A DNA stretch of 5,118 bases, taken from the NCBI GenBank assembly GCA_023623095.1, contig JAMNXX010000188.1, forward strand, positions 1 to 5,118, given 5' to 3'. The position numbers and the translations under genes are program-made. Positions 1-5,118 of the stretch are shown one piece after another. How positions within the stretch are numbered: the first letter of the stretch is position 1; each line of letters starts with the position of its first letter. Under the pieces are notes generated by a model. That model did not search any database. It was not told the DNA's origin and worked only from the letters and a program-made list of their open reading frames with translations. The DNA comes from Bacillota bacterium (lineage in GTDB: Bacteria; Bacillota; Clostridia; Peptostreptococcales; Thermotaleaceae).

Positions 1-1
1 T

Positions 2-742
2 GGGCTGAGGGCTTGCTTAAAAAAAGGATTTTTAGAATATTTTCATCGTGTAGATGCGGATATATTTTGCATCCAGGAAACCAAATTGCAAAAGGGACAA
101 ATCGGTTTGGATTTGCCGGGATATGAGCAGTATTGGAATGATGCGGTGAAAAAGGGATATTCGGGAACGGCTGTGTTCACGAAAAAAACGCCTTTATCGA
201 TTCAATATGGAGTGGGAATCGAAGAACATGATCAGGAAGGCAGAGTAATCACGTTAGAATTTCAAGAATTTTATTTGGTAAACGTTTATACCCCAAACTC
301 TCAAAGAGAGCTGGCAAGGCTCTCGTATCGGATGGAATGGGAGGATATGTTCCGGTATTATCTTAAAAAGCTGGATGCGGTAAAGCCCGTTATTTTATGC
401 GGAGATTTGAACGTGGCGCATAAGGAGATCGATTTAAAAAACCCAAAAGCCAATCAAAGAAATGCAGGCTTTACGGATGAAGAGCGAGAAAAGATGACGG
501 CATTGTTAGATGCAGGTTTTATCGATACATTTCGATATTTTTATCCGGATAAAAAGGAAGCCTATACCTGGTGGTCTTACATAACAAAAGCCAGAGAAAG
601 AAACGCCGGTTGGCGGATCGACTATTTTATTGTTTCAGAGAGACTGAAGCATGTTTTGAAAGATGCACAGATTCATGCTGACGTTATGGGCAGCGATCAT
701 TGTCCGGTCGCTTTGGAATTATTGCCGGATATACAATTTTAA
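2..742 (+). CDS. exoA: Exodeoxyribonuclease III (AP endonuclease), 5'-truncated
   Basis: This is a cytoplasmic base-excision repair enzyme of the endonuclease/exonuclease/phosphatase fold. The family cuts DNA 5' of abasic sites and has 3'-5' exonuclease and 3'-repair activity. The frame is open from base 2 and begins GLRACLKKGF, which in this family follows the start and the WNVN motif, so about 10 N-terminal residues including that metal-site Asn are missing. Counting from the first visible residue, the metal-binding Glu is in IQETK (E26). The GDLN motif (D135, N137), WRIDYF and the terminal GSDHCP motif with the catalytic Asp-His pair (D232, H233) are all intact. The visible 246 residues plus the missing start give the usual ~255. 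The TTG at base 86 is internal to the conserved core and is not the start. The next gene begins 74 bp downstream and no convincing terminator separates them. Family assignment is very secure; substrate preference is inferred. Confidence 0.95.
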   Translation, partial: GLRACLKKGFLEYFHRVDADIFCIQETKLQKGQIGLDLPGYEQYWNDAVKKGYSGTAVFTKKTPLSIQYGVGIEEHDQEGRVITLEFQEFYLVNVYTPNSQRELARLSYRMEWEDMFRYYLKKLDAVKPVILCGDLNVAHKEIDLKNPKANQRNAGFTDEEREKMTALLDAGFIDTFRYFYPDKKEAYTWWSYITKARERNAGWRIDYFIVSERLKHVLKDAQIHADVMGSDHCPVALELLPDIQF

Positions 743-800
743 TTTGGAATATATTCTAAGAAAAAAAGAGAAAATATATTGAATGGTTTATTGACGAGAT

Positions 801-808
801 AGGGAGGG
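801..808 (+). promoter_or_regulatory. Shine-Dalgarno site of lemA (AGGGAGGG)
   Basis: A strong purine-rich site ends 8 bases before the TTG at 817. It decides the start: no ATG or GTG lies in a better position, and the TTG puts the transmembrane segment at the N-terminus as in other LemA proteins. Confidence 0.8.
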
Positions 809-816
809 ATTTCGGT

Positions 817-1380
817 TTGAAAGGGACATCAAAAGTAATTATTGGGATTGTTGTCGTTGTTGTTTTGCTTGCTATATTTGTTGGAGGCACGTATAATAGC
901 TTGATTTCAAAAGCAGAAGAAGTGGATGCGCAGTGGGCGGTCGTTGAGAGCAAACTACAAAGAAGGTTTGATTTGATCCCCAATCTGGTAGAGTCCGTAA
1001 AAGGGACGATGAAGCAGGAGCAAGAGGTATTTGGTAGAATTGCGGATGCAAGGGCAAAAATGGCGGGGGCTCGCACGACAGAGGAACAAGTCGCTGCATC
1101 CAATGAATTAGAAGGAGCATTGAGCCGCTTATTGGTTGTAATGGAAAATTATCCGCAACTACGATCAGCGGAAAATGTCAATCGGCTCATGGATGAATTG
1201 GCAGGGACAGAAAACAGAATCTCTGTAGAGAGGGATCGGTACAATGCGCTCGTCAAAGAATATAATCGAAGCATTAAAACATTTCCTAGAAATATCATCG
1301 CGGGGATGATGGGATTTGAAGAAAAAATATATTTTGAAGCTGTAGAAGGAGCAGAAACAGCTCCACAAGTACAGTTCTAG
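817..1380 (+). CDS. lemA: LemA family protein
   Basis: This 187-residue protein is typical of LemA in length and layout. A short N-terminal stretch (residues 1-6) is followed by one hydrophobic segment (about 7-24, rich in Val and Ile), then a long helical domain expected outside the membrane. The family signature is clear: YNSLISKAEEVDAQW (26-40) and the LQRRFDLIPNLVESVKG block (about 47-63). Further LemA-like features are the NELEGALSRLL segment, the ENYPQLRSAENVNRLMDEL segment, the ENRISVERDRYN block and a short tail ending in Phe. The molecular function of LemA is not established; it is an envelope protein often encoded beside TPM-domain proteins, as here. The start is TTG with a strong Shine-Dalgarno site. 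The TPM gene follows after 96 bp on the same strand, so co-expression is likely but could be modulated by the inverted repeat in the gap. Confidence 0.95.
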   Translation: MKGTSKVIIGIVVVVVLLAIFVGGTYNSLISKAEEVDAQWAVVESKLQRRFDLIPNLVESVKGTMKQEQEVFGRIADARAKMAGARTTEEQVAASNELEGALSRLLVVMENYPQLRSAENVNRLMDELAGTENRISVERDRYNALVKEYNRSIKTFPRNIIAGMMGFEEKIYFEAVEGAETAPQVQF

Positions 1381-1404
1381 GGCTATGTGGGGCTGAAGGA
1401 CAGG

Positions 1405-1431
1405 AAAAGTAGGTTGGTTCAACCTACTTTT
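1405..1431 (+). repeat. Perfect 12-bp inverted repeat between lemA and the TPM gene
   Basis: Arms 1405-1416 and 1420-1431 are exact reverse complements around a 3-base GTT spacer. The outer part is AAAA on the left and TTTT on the right, so the RNA hairpin would end in a short U-run inside the stem, followed by CGC. It could be a weak or bidirectional intrinsic terminator that attenuates read-through into the TPM gene, or a dyad operator. A poor sigma-A-like match overlaps it: TTGGTT at 1414-1419, 18 bases, then TATGAT at 1438-1443. The repeat is seen directly; its role is inferred. Confidence 0.7.
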
Positions 1432-1460
1432 CGCATCTATGATTTTCGATTTGAATTATG

Positions 1461-1468
1461 AAAGGTGG
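1461..1468 (+). promoter_or_regulatory. Shine-Dalgarno site of the TPM gene (AAAGGTGG)
   Basis: This site ends 8 bases before the TTG at 1477 and fixes that start. A nearby ATG at 1470 overlaps the site and is in another frame. The TTG is followed at once by Lys-Lys and a hydrophobic stretch, as expected for a signal peptide. Confidence 0.75.
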
Positions 1469-1476
1469 GATGGTGA

Positions 1477-2286
1477 TTGAAAAAAACAAGGCAACGCTGG
1501 CTTGCAATCCTGCTCATCTATTGGATATGCAGCCTATCCTTTGTATTTGCGGAAATAAATTTGCCGGATCCCACTAGGGAATTTTATGTAGGGGATTTTG
1601 CGGATGTGTTGTCTCCTGAAACAGAAAACTGGATCGTCCATACGAATTTGAATTATGAGAGGACAGAAGAAAGACCTCAGATTGTAGTTGTAACGGTTCC
1701 TGATCTGCAAGGGGCAACGATAGAAGGTTATGCAGTGGCTCTTTTTGAAAAGTGGGGGATAGGAAATAAAAAATATGATAATGGAGTTTTGGTACTGCTG
1801 TCTGTAGGAGAGCGTGAAATTCGGATTGAAGTTGGATATGGATTGGAAGGAGCGATTCCGGATGGCCGTGCTGGTGAGATTATCCGATATGCAGGCCAGG
1901 ATCTGTCTGCAAATGATTATGATGAAGGCTTGAAAAAAGCTTTTTATCTGATTGCTCAGGATATCAATCAAGAATATCAATATAGCGCTCAAGATATCTT
2001 TGGAGAAGAACCGCCTATTTCTGTTTATGATGAGCCGGATGCCTCTTTCCGCGGTTCACCTCTATCGCCTATTTTTAGAGGATTAATTATTTTAATGATA
2101 TTATTCTTAGTTTGGCTGGATTATCGGTTTTTAGGAGGATTTTTCTTGGGAACGCTATTGAGAATGTTTTTTTGGGGCGGCAGAGGCGGACGCGGCGGCG
2201 GATTTGGCGGCGGCGGTGGCTTCGGAGGAGGAAGTTTTGGCGGTGGCGGTCGTTCCGGAGGTGGAGGAGCGAGCGGCAGATTTTGA
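1477..2286 (+). CDS. TPM-domain (YgcG-like) secreted membrane protein with Gly-rich tail
   Basis: This 269-residue protein starts at TTG. Residues 1-25 form a signal peptide (KKTRQR, a hydrophobic core, then FVFA with probable cleavage before E26). A TPM domain spans about 34-160: it opens with FYVGDFADVLS, and carries a KYDNGVLVLLS strand (99-109) and the family hallmark VGYGLEGAIPDGRAG (119-133). After a Pro/acidic linker come a hydrophobic membrane segment (about 203-214), a second apolar stretch to about 232, and a Gly-rich tail (234-269, 24 of 36 residues Gly, ending GRF). The TPM domain probably lies outside the membrane. Plant TPM relatives include the thylakoid protein TLP18.3, reported to have phosphatase activity; the role of the bacterial proteins is unclear, although pairing with LemA is common. 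No catalytic activity is claimed here. The gene is GC-rich only over the tail, as expected from GGN codons. Confidence 0.92.
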   Translation: MKKTRQRWLAILLIYWICSLSFVFAEINLPDPTREFYVGDFADVLSPETENWIVHTNLNYERTEERPQIVVVTVPDLQGATIEGYAVALFEKWGIGNKKYDNGVLVLLSVGEREIRIEVGYGLEGAIPDGRAGEIIRYAGQDLSANDYDEGLKKAFYLIAQDINQEYQYSAQDIFGEEPPISVYDEPDASFRGSPLSPIFRGLIILMILFLVWLDYRFLGGFFLGTLLRMFFWGGRGGRGGGFGGGGGFGGGSFGGGGRSGGGGASGRF

Positions 2287-2337
2287 GTATAAAGGAATGA
2301 AGAGGAGCAAAAAGTTATTGAAATGCTCCGATAGAGG

Positions 2338-2401
2338 AACACATCACCCCTTGCGATAATATATTTAATAAAGAACAATTTTTTATTTGGGGTGTTGTGT
2401 T
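2338..2401 (+). promoter_or_regulatory. Possible hairpin masking the ribosome binding site of the LysM-GH18 gene
   Basis: Bases 2338-2350 can pair with 2389-2401 in 12 of 13 positions, the exception being a T-T mismatch at 2344/2395. The top helix is six uninterrupted pairs (CACCCC with GGGGTG). The right arm contains the whole Shine-Dalgarno-like GGGGTG of the next gene. The AT-rich 38-base loop can form a small internal stem (AATAAA 2367-2372 with TTTATT 2382-2387). No T-run follows, so it does not resemble a terminator. The pairing is seen directly; translational control is inferred. Confidence 0.45.
2389..2394 (+). promoter_or_regulatory. Shine-Dalgarno-like site of the LysM-GH18 gene (GGGGTG)
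   Basis: The site lies 8 bases before ATG 2403 but only 2 bases before the in-frame GTG at 2397, so the ATG is the better start. It is only a moderate match to the anti-Shine-Dalgarno sequence, mainly through GGTG. Confidence 0.55.
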
Positions 2402-2402
2402 T

Positions 2403-3668
2403 ATGATCATTCATGTTGTAAAAAAAGGAGAAACACTCTGGTATATTTCAAATCTTTATCAAGTGAGCATGGATCAAATCATCCAAGTGAACCAGCTGGA
2501 TAATCCGGATTTATTAATGATAGGACAGGCGCTAATTATTCCAAGAATGGGCCGTTTTCATATCGTAAGACCCGGGGAAACGCTTTGGCTAATCAGCCGG
2601 CGCTATGGAGTTCATCTAAATGATTTGATTCAGGAAAATGGCATTATCAATCCAAATCTTATTTATCCCGGACAGATGCTACGCATCCCAAGACCGACCA
2701 TAGAGACAAACGGATATCTGATACGGATGGGAGAGGCTGGGGGGCAAATTGCTCGAAATATAGGGAGACATTTGACTTATCTGAGCATATTTAGTTATCA
2801 GGTACAGAATAATGGCGATTTAACGGTGCTGAATGATGAGCCTGTCTTAAGCGCAGCTTTTGATACGGATACGACTCCTTTGATAACGATAACAAATATT
2901 GCTGAGAGAGGTTTCAGTTCCGAACTTGCCCATGGGATCCTTTCAAATCCCGAGGTACAGGATAAGCTTCTTGAAAATATACTCAATATTATGAGAGAGA
3001 AGGGTTTTAGAGGGTTAAATATCGATTTTGAATATGTTTTACCGGAAGATAGGGAAAACTATAATCAATTTCTGCGTAAGGCAGCCGATAGAATGCATGC
3101 GAATGGCTATTTGATTTCTACAGCACTTGCTCCAAAGGTTAGCGCGACGCAAGAAGGGGTATTGTATGAAGCGCATGATTATCCTGTGCACGGACAGCTG
3201 GCGGATTTTGTTGTTTTGATGACGTATGAGTGGGGTTGGTCAGGAGGGCCTCCTCTTGCGATCGCACCCATCAATTCGGTAAGGCAAGTTCTTGATTATG
3301 CAGTGACGGCGATCCCGCCCTCTAAAATCCTAATGGGTATACCATTATATGGTCGCGATTGGAAACTACCATATGTGCGGGGCACAAGCATTGCAGAGAC
3401 GATCACATTAACGGAAGCGAACAGGAGAGCTGCAAGATATGGTGCGCAAATTTTTTACAATGATTTGTACCAGTCCCCATACTATTACTATGTTGATGAA
3501 AACGGTGCAAGACATGAAGTATGGTTTGAAGATGCACGCAGCTATCAAGCCAAGTATGATACAGTTAAAGAATATGGGTTAAGGGGGGTGAGTTACTGGC
3601 AGATAGGTGCTCCTGCTCCACAAAACTGGCCTGTGCTTGACTTCAATTTTAGAGTGCGCAAGCCATGA
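2403..3668 (+). CDS. LysM-LysM-GH18 glycosidase, spore cortex-lytic (SleL/YaaH) type
   Basis: A 421-residue peptidoglycan hydrolase. Two LysM domains lie at residues 2-48 (HVVKKGETLW to LIIP) and 52-97 (HIVRPGETLW to LRIP); these bind glycan. A GH18 barrel spans about 104-415. Its active-site strand reads RGLNIDFEY (203-211), with D208 and the presumed acid E210 where GH18 enzymes have DxxDxDxE. MTYEW (273-277) and SYWQIG (397-402) match the substrate-site strands of this family. SleL/YaaH enzymes are N-acetylglucosaminidases that degrade cortex fragments in germination. Like them, this protein has no signal peptide and begins directly with LysM, consistent with assembly onto the spore from the mother cell. 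The first and second Asp of the classic motif are Arg and Asn; such changes, especially the Asn, fit my recollection of cortical-fragment-lytic members. Transcription is probably sporulation-linked, but no convincing sigma-E or sigma-K promoter was found. Other YaaH-like paralogues share this layout, so no symbol is given. Confidence 0.92.
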   Translation: MIIHVVKKGETLWYISNLYQVSMDQIIQVNQLDNPDLLMIGQALIIPRMGRFHIVRPGETLWLISRRYGVHLNDLIQENGIINPNLIYPGQMLRIPRPTIETNGYLIRMGEAGGQIARNIGRHLTYLSIFSYQVQNNGDLTVLNDEPVLSAAFDTDTTPLITITNIAERGFSSELAHGILSNPEVQDKLLENILNIMREKGFRGLNIDFEYVLPEDRENYNQFLRKAADRMHANGYLISTALAPKVSATQEGVLYEAHDYPVHGQLADFVVLMTYEWGWSGGPPLAIAPINSVRQVLDYAVTAIPPSKILMGIPLYGRDWKLPYVRGTSIAETITLTEANRRAARYGAQIFYNDLYQSPYYYYVDENGARHEVWFEDARSYQAKYDTVKEYGLRGVSYWQIGAPAPQNWPVLDFNFRVRKP

Positions 3669-3749
3669 AAGATAATTTTTAAAATAGAAAAATATGAAAA
3701 AACATTCGAGTTTCTACAATAAAATAAATTTCCAGCCCATAATGAATGG

Positions 3750-3817
3750 AAAGAACCGCTGTAAAAGGGAAATACACAGGGAATCAAGTGTACAAACTTT
3801 TGCAGCTGTTTTTTTTT
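3750..3817 (+). terminator. Probable intrinsic terminator of the LysM-GH18 gene
   Basis: Bases 3750-3767 can pair with 3797-3814 in 17 of 18 positions, with two G-T wobbles and one C-T mismatch at 3757/3807. The loop holds a second stem, TACAC 3773-3777 with GTGTA 3788-3792. A run of nine T follows the core (3809-3817), the first six of which also pair with the left arm. It lies about 80 bases after the stop codon at 3668. The stem is longer and more branched than a typical terminator, so a processing or regulatory structure is possible. Pairing was done by eye, without energy calculation. Confidence 0.5.
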
Positions 3818-3943
3818 GAAAAGTTAGGGTTACAATGAGAAAATATAGCTGTTTTTACTACATCAATCTTTTCCCCGGACCTTTGATTAAAAATGTATTC
3901 AAAATAAAATATTCAGGAAGAATAATTATACATGGGCGATGAA

Positions 3944-3972
3944 TGGATAAATCATTTAAAATATGGTAAAAT
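3944..3972 (+). promoter_or_regulatory. Probable sigma-A promoter of the CofE-like gene
   Basis: The -35 element TGGATA (3944-3949, 4 of 6 to TTGACA) is followed by a 17-base spacer and the -10 element TAAAAT (3967-3972, 5 of 6). The TG at 3964-3965, one base before the -10, makes an extended -10 (TGGTAAAAT). Transcription would start near 3979, giving a leader of about 108 bases before ATG 4087. Confidence 0.5.
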
Positions 3973-3984
3973 TTCATTTGTAAG

Positions 3985-4061
3985 ATGGTCGAACATAAAA
4001 AAAGATTTTAAAATTTTTATAGGGCAGAGGAAATCAAAAGAAGAGAAAAATCTCTGACCAT
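3985..4061 (+). promoter_or_regulatory. Possible structured leader upstream of the CofE-like gene
   Basis: ATGGTC (3985-3990) can pair with GACCAT (4056-4061), enclosing two local stems: ATAAAAA 3995-4001 with TTTTTAT 4014-4020, and AGAGA 4042-4046 with TCTCT 4051-4055. The last stem would stack directly on the closing helix. This would be a three-way junction beginning a few bases after the predicted transcription start. It matches no riboswitch class I recognise, and the arms are short enough to be chance. Confidence 0.25.
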
Positions 4062-4067
4062 GCCAAA

Positions 4068-4075
4068 GGAAGGAG
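4068..4075 (+). promoter_or_regulatory. Shine-Dalgarno site of the CofE-like gene (GGAAGGAG)
   Basis: The site lies 11 bases before ATG 4087 and selects it. An in-frame ATG at 4060 would add nine residues (MPKEGDKAV) but has no purine-rich site upstream, and the strong site would then fall inside the coding sequence. Confidence 0.7.
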
Positions 4076-4086
4076 ACAAAGCAGTT

Positions 4087-5118
4087 ATGAAAAGAACAGT
4101 CGGGACAACTGTTAGAGGGATACGAGCGCCCATCGTGAAAGAAGGAGATAATCTAGTAGATATCGTAGTGGATTCGGTTCTGCAATCGGCGAGAGCAGAA
4201 AATTATCAATTAAATGACAGGGATGTAATCGGGATTACGGAATCTTTGGTGGCAAGGGCTCAAGGGAATTATGCATCTGTTGAAGATGTTGCTTTTGAGA
4301 TTAACCGGAAGTTTAAAGGGGATATTGCAGTGCTTTTCCCACTGTTCAGTCGGAACAGATTCTCGTTGATCCTTAAGGGAATTGCCATGAGCGGCAAAAA
4401 AGTTTATTTAATTTTAAATTATCCTTGTGATGAAGTAGGAAATCGTATCATGGATATCGATAAAATGCTCGATATCGGAATCAATCCATATGCAGATGTA
4501 TTGGATGAAAAAACGTATCGAAAGCTTTTTGGGGAAATTGTACCGCATCCATTTACAAAAGTTGATTATGTGCAGCACTATAAAGATATTTTTGAAAATG
4601 GAAATGTGGAAATCTATCTTGCCAATGATCCAAAAGTGGCTTTGAAATATACGCAAGAATTTTTAGTTGCCAATATCCATAATCGACATCGAACCAAGAG
4701 AATATTAAAAAAGGCGGGAGCCAAAATCGTATATGGCCTCGATGAACTATTAAACGAACCGGTAAGGGGCAGTGGATTTAACCCGGATTATGGATTGTTG
4801 GGTTCTAACATGGCGACCGAAGACAAGATCAAATTATTTCCAAAGGATTGTCAGCAGATTGTAGATGAAATTCAAAAAATATTGAAAGAAAAAAGCGGAA
4901 AACATATTGAAGTCATGATTTACGGAGACGGGGCATTCAAGGATCCGCAAGGAAATATATGGGAGCTGGCAGATCCGGTCGTGTCTCCTGCATATACGGA
5001 GGGGCTTGAGGGAACTCCAAATGAAGTTAAATTAAAATATATTGCAGATAGTGAGTTCAGCGATATGCAGCATGAAGAAATGGCAGAAGCGATCAAGAAA
5101 AGAATAAAAGAAAAAGAT
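4087..5118 (+). CDS. Coenzyme F420-0:L-glutamate ligase family (CofE-like) protein, 3'-truncated
   Basis: The frame is open from ATG 4087 to the window edge, giving 344 residues with no stop; I expect the family to be about 390-400. The N-terminal block resembles CofE: a pre-strand RGIRAPIV, then KEGDNLVDIV (18-27) in the place of the PGDDL motif, then LNDRDVIGITESLVARAQG (42-60) matching the 'dgDvlvvtqkivskaeg' core. Later conserved-looking segments are RGSGFNPDYGLLGSN (227-241) and YGDGAFKDP (279-287) followed by WELADPVVSPAYTEG. CofE adds glutamate to F420-0 using GTP in F420-making organisms. Homologues also occur in Firmicutes not known to make F420, where the substrate is unknown, and this version looks like that longer type. 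No other F420 gene is visible here, so only the family is claimed. It appears to have its own promoter and to be separate from the upstream gene. The assignment is from recalled family motifs, without a search. Confidence 0.78.
   Translation, partial: MKRTVGTTVRGIRAPIVKEGDNLVDIVVDSVLQSARAENYQLNDRDVIGITESLVARAQGNYASVEDVAFEINRKFKGDIAVLFPLFSRNRFSLILKGIAMSGKKVYLILNYPCDEVGNRIMDIDKMLDIGINPYADVLDEKTYRKLFGEIVPHPFTKVDYVQHYKDIFENGNVEIYLANDPKVALKYTQEFLVANIHNRHRTKRILKKAGAKIVYGLDELLNEPVRGSGFNPDYGLLGSNMATEDKIKLFPKDCQQIVDEIQKILKEKSGKHIEVMIYGDGAFKDPQGNIWELADPVVSPAYTEGLEGTPNEVKLKYIADSEFSDMQHEEMAEAIKKRIKEKD

Larger units (their letters stand above)
3669..4086. other. 418-bp AT-rich intergenic region
   Basis: There is no supported gene here on either strand. 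It holds the composite hairpin and T-run, then plain AT-rich DNA with a 10-base direct repeat AGCTGTTTTT (3804-3813 and 3847-3856), then a probable promoter and a possibly structured leader for the next gene. Short open frames, such as one from the ATG at 3742 (about 25 codons), lack ribosome binding sites. Confidence 0.7.

Noticed and set aside
747..756. Palindrome GAATATATTC after exoA
   Set aside because: It is ten AT-rich bases with no loop and no T-run; expected by chance in AT-rich DNA.
756..1120. Two minus-strand open frames opposite lemA
   Set aside because: They overlap a securely identified gene, and their translations are low-complexity Ser/Thr/Pro sequences with no recognisable domain.
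1534..1992. 152-codon minus-strand open frame opposite the TPM gene
   Set aside because: It lies wholly antisense to a well-supported gene and its Ile/Phe/Arg-rich translation resembles no family.
2112..2300. Arg/Trp-rich plus-strand open frame (62 codons)
   Set aside because: It is a frame-shifted reading of the Gly-rich tail inside the TPM gene.
2304..2329. Hairpin GGAGCA/TGCTCC after the TPM gene as a terminator
   Set aside because: The stem is only six pairs around a 14-base loop and no T-run follows.
2351..2379. Promoter for the LysM-GH18 gene (TTGCGA, 17 bases, AACAAT; or a sigma-E-like AGAACAAT)
   Set aside because: Each element matches only about 4 of 6 or 5 of 8 positions, and no acceptable sigma-E -35 is present. 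Too weak to call, though a start in this loop is part of the masking hypothesis.
2121..2414. Proline-rich open frame on the minus strand (97 codons)
   Set aside because: It is the antisense of the Gly-rich tail (GGN codons read as CCN, Pro) and has no credible start signal or family resemblance.
3593..3787. 64-codon minus-strand open frame across the end of the LysM-GH18 gene
   Set aside because: It overlaps conserved GH18 codons and the hairpin region, and shows no recognisable domain.
3817..3836. Promoter TTGAAA with TACAAT in the gap after the LysM-GH18 gene
   Set aside because: The spacer is only 8 bases. TACAAT is a fair -10, but no -35 lies at 16-18 bases.
4414..4656. 80-codon minus-strand open frame
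   Set aside because: It is antisense to the CofE-like gene, whose frame is open and conserved throughout.

Overview
The window looks like chromosomal DNA from an endospore-forming member of the Firmicutes, most likely an anaerobic clostridial lineage. It is AT-rich with purine-rich Shine-Dalgarno sites, two of its genes start with TTG, and it carries a LysM-GH18 hydrolase of the spore cortex-lytic type that has no signal peptide. These points are inference; no marker gene fixes the genus.

All five genes lie on the plus strand. (1) Bases 2-742 are the 3' part of an exodeoxyribonuclease III gene whose first ~10 codons lie off the left edge. (2) Bases 817-1380 encode a LemA-family membrane-anchored protein. 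(3) Bases 1477-2286 encode a secreted, membrane-anchored TPM-domain (YgcG-like) protein with a glycine-rich tail. LemA and TPM proteins are a recurrent bacterial pair, and this one is separated by a short gap holding a perfect 12-bp inverted repeat. (4) Bases 2403-3668 encode a protein with two LysM domains and a GH18 domain, of the SleL/YaaH type. (5) Bases 4087-5118 encode the N-terminal 344 residues of a protein of the coenzyme F420-0:L-glutamate ligase (CofE-like) family, running off the right edge.

The genes do not form one obvious pathway: DNA repair, an envelope pair of poorly defined role, a spore peptidoglycan hydrolase, and a ligase-family protein of uncertain substrate. The unexplained structure is in the gaps. 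A long-range pairing between the TPM gene and the spore hydrolase gene would bury the latter's ribosome binding site. A composite hairpin with a T-run follows the hydrolase gene. A probable extended -10 promoter and a leader with possible structure precede the CofE-like gene.

I see no mobile element, CRISPR array, tRNA, rRNA or obvious new multi-gene system. The coding content is ordinary for this type of genome.
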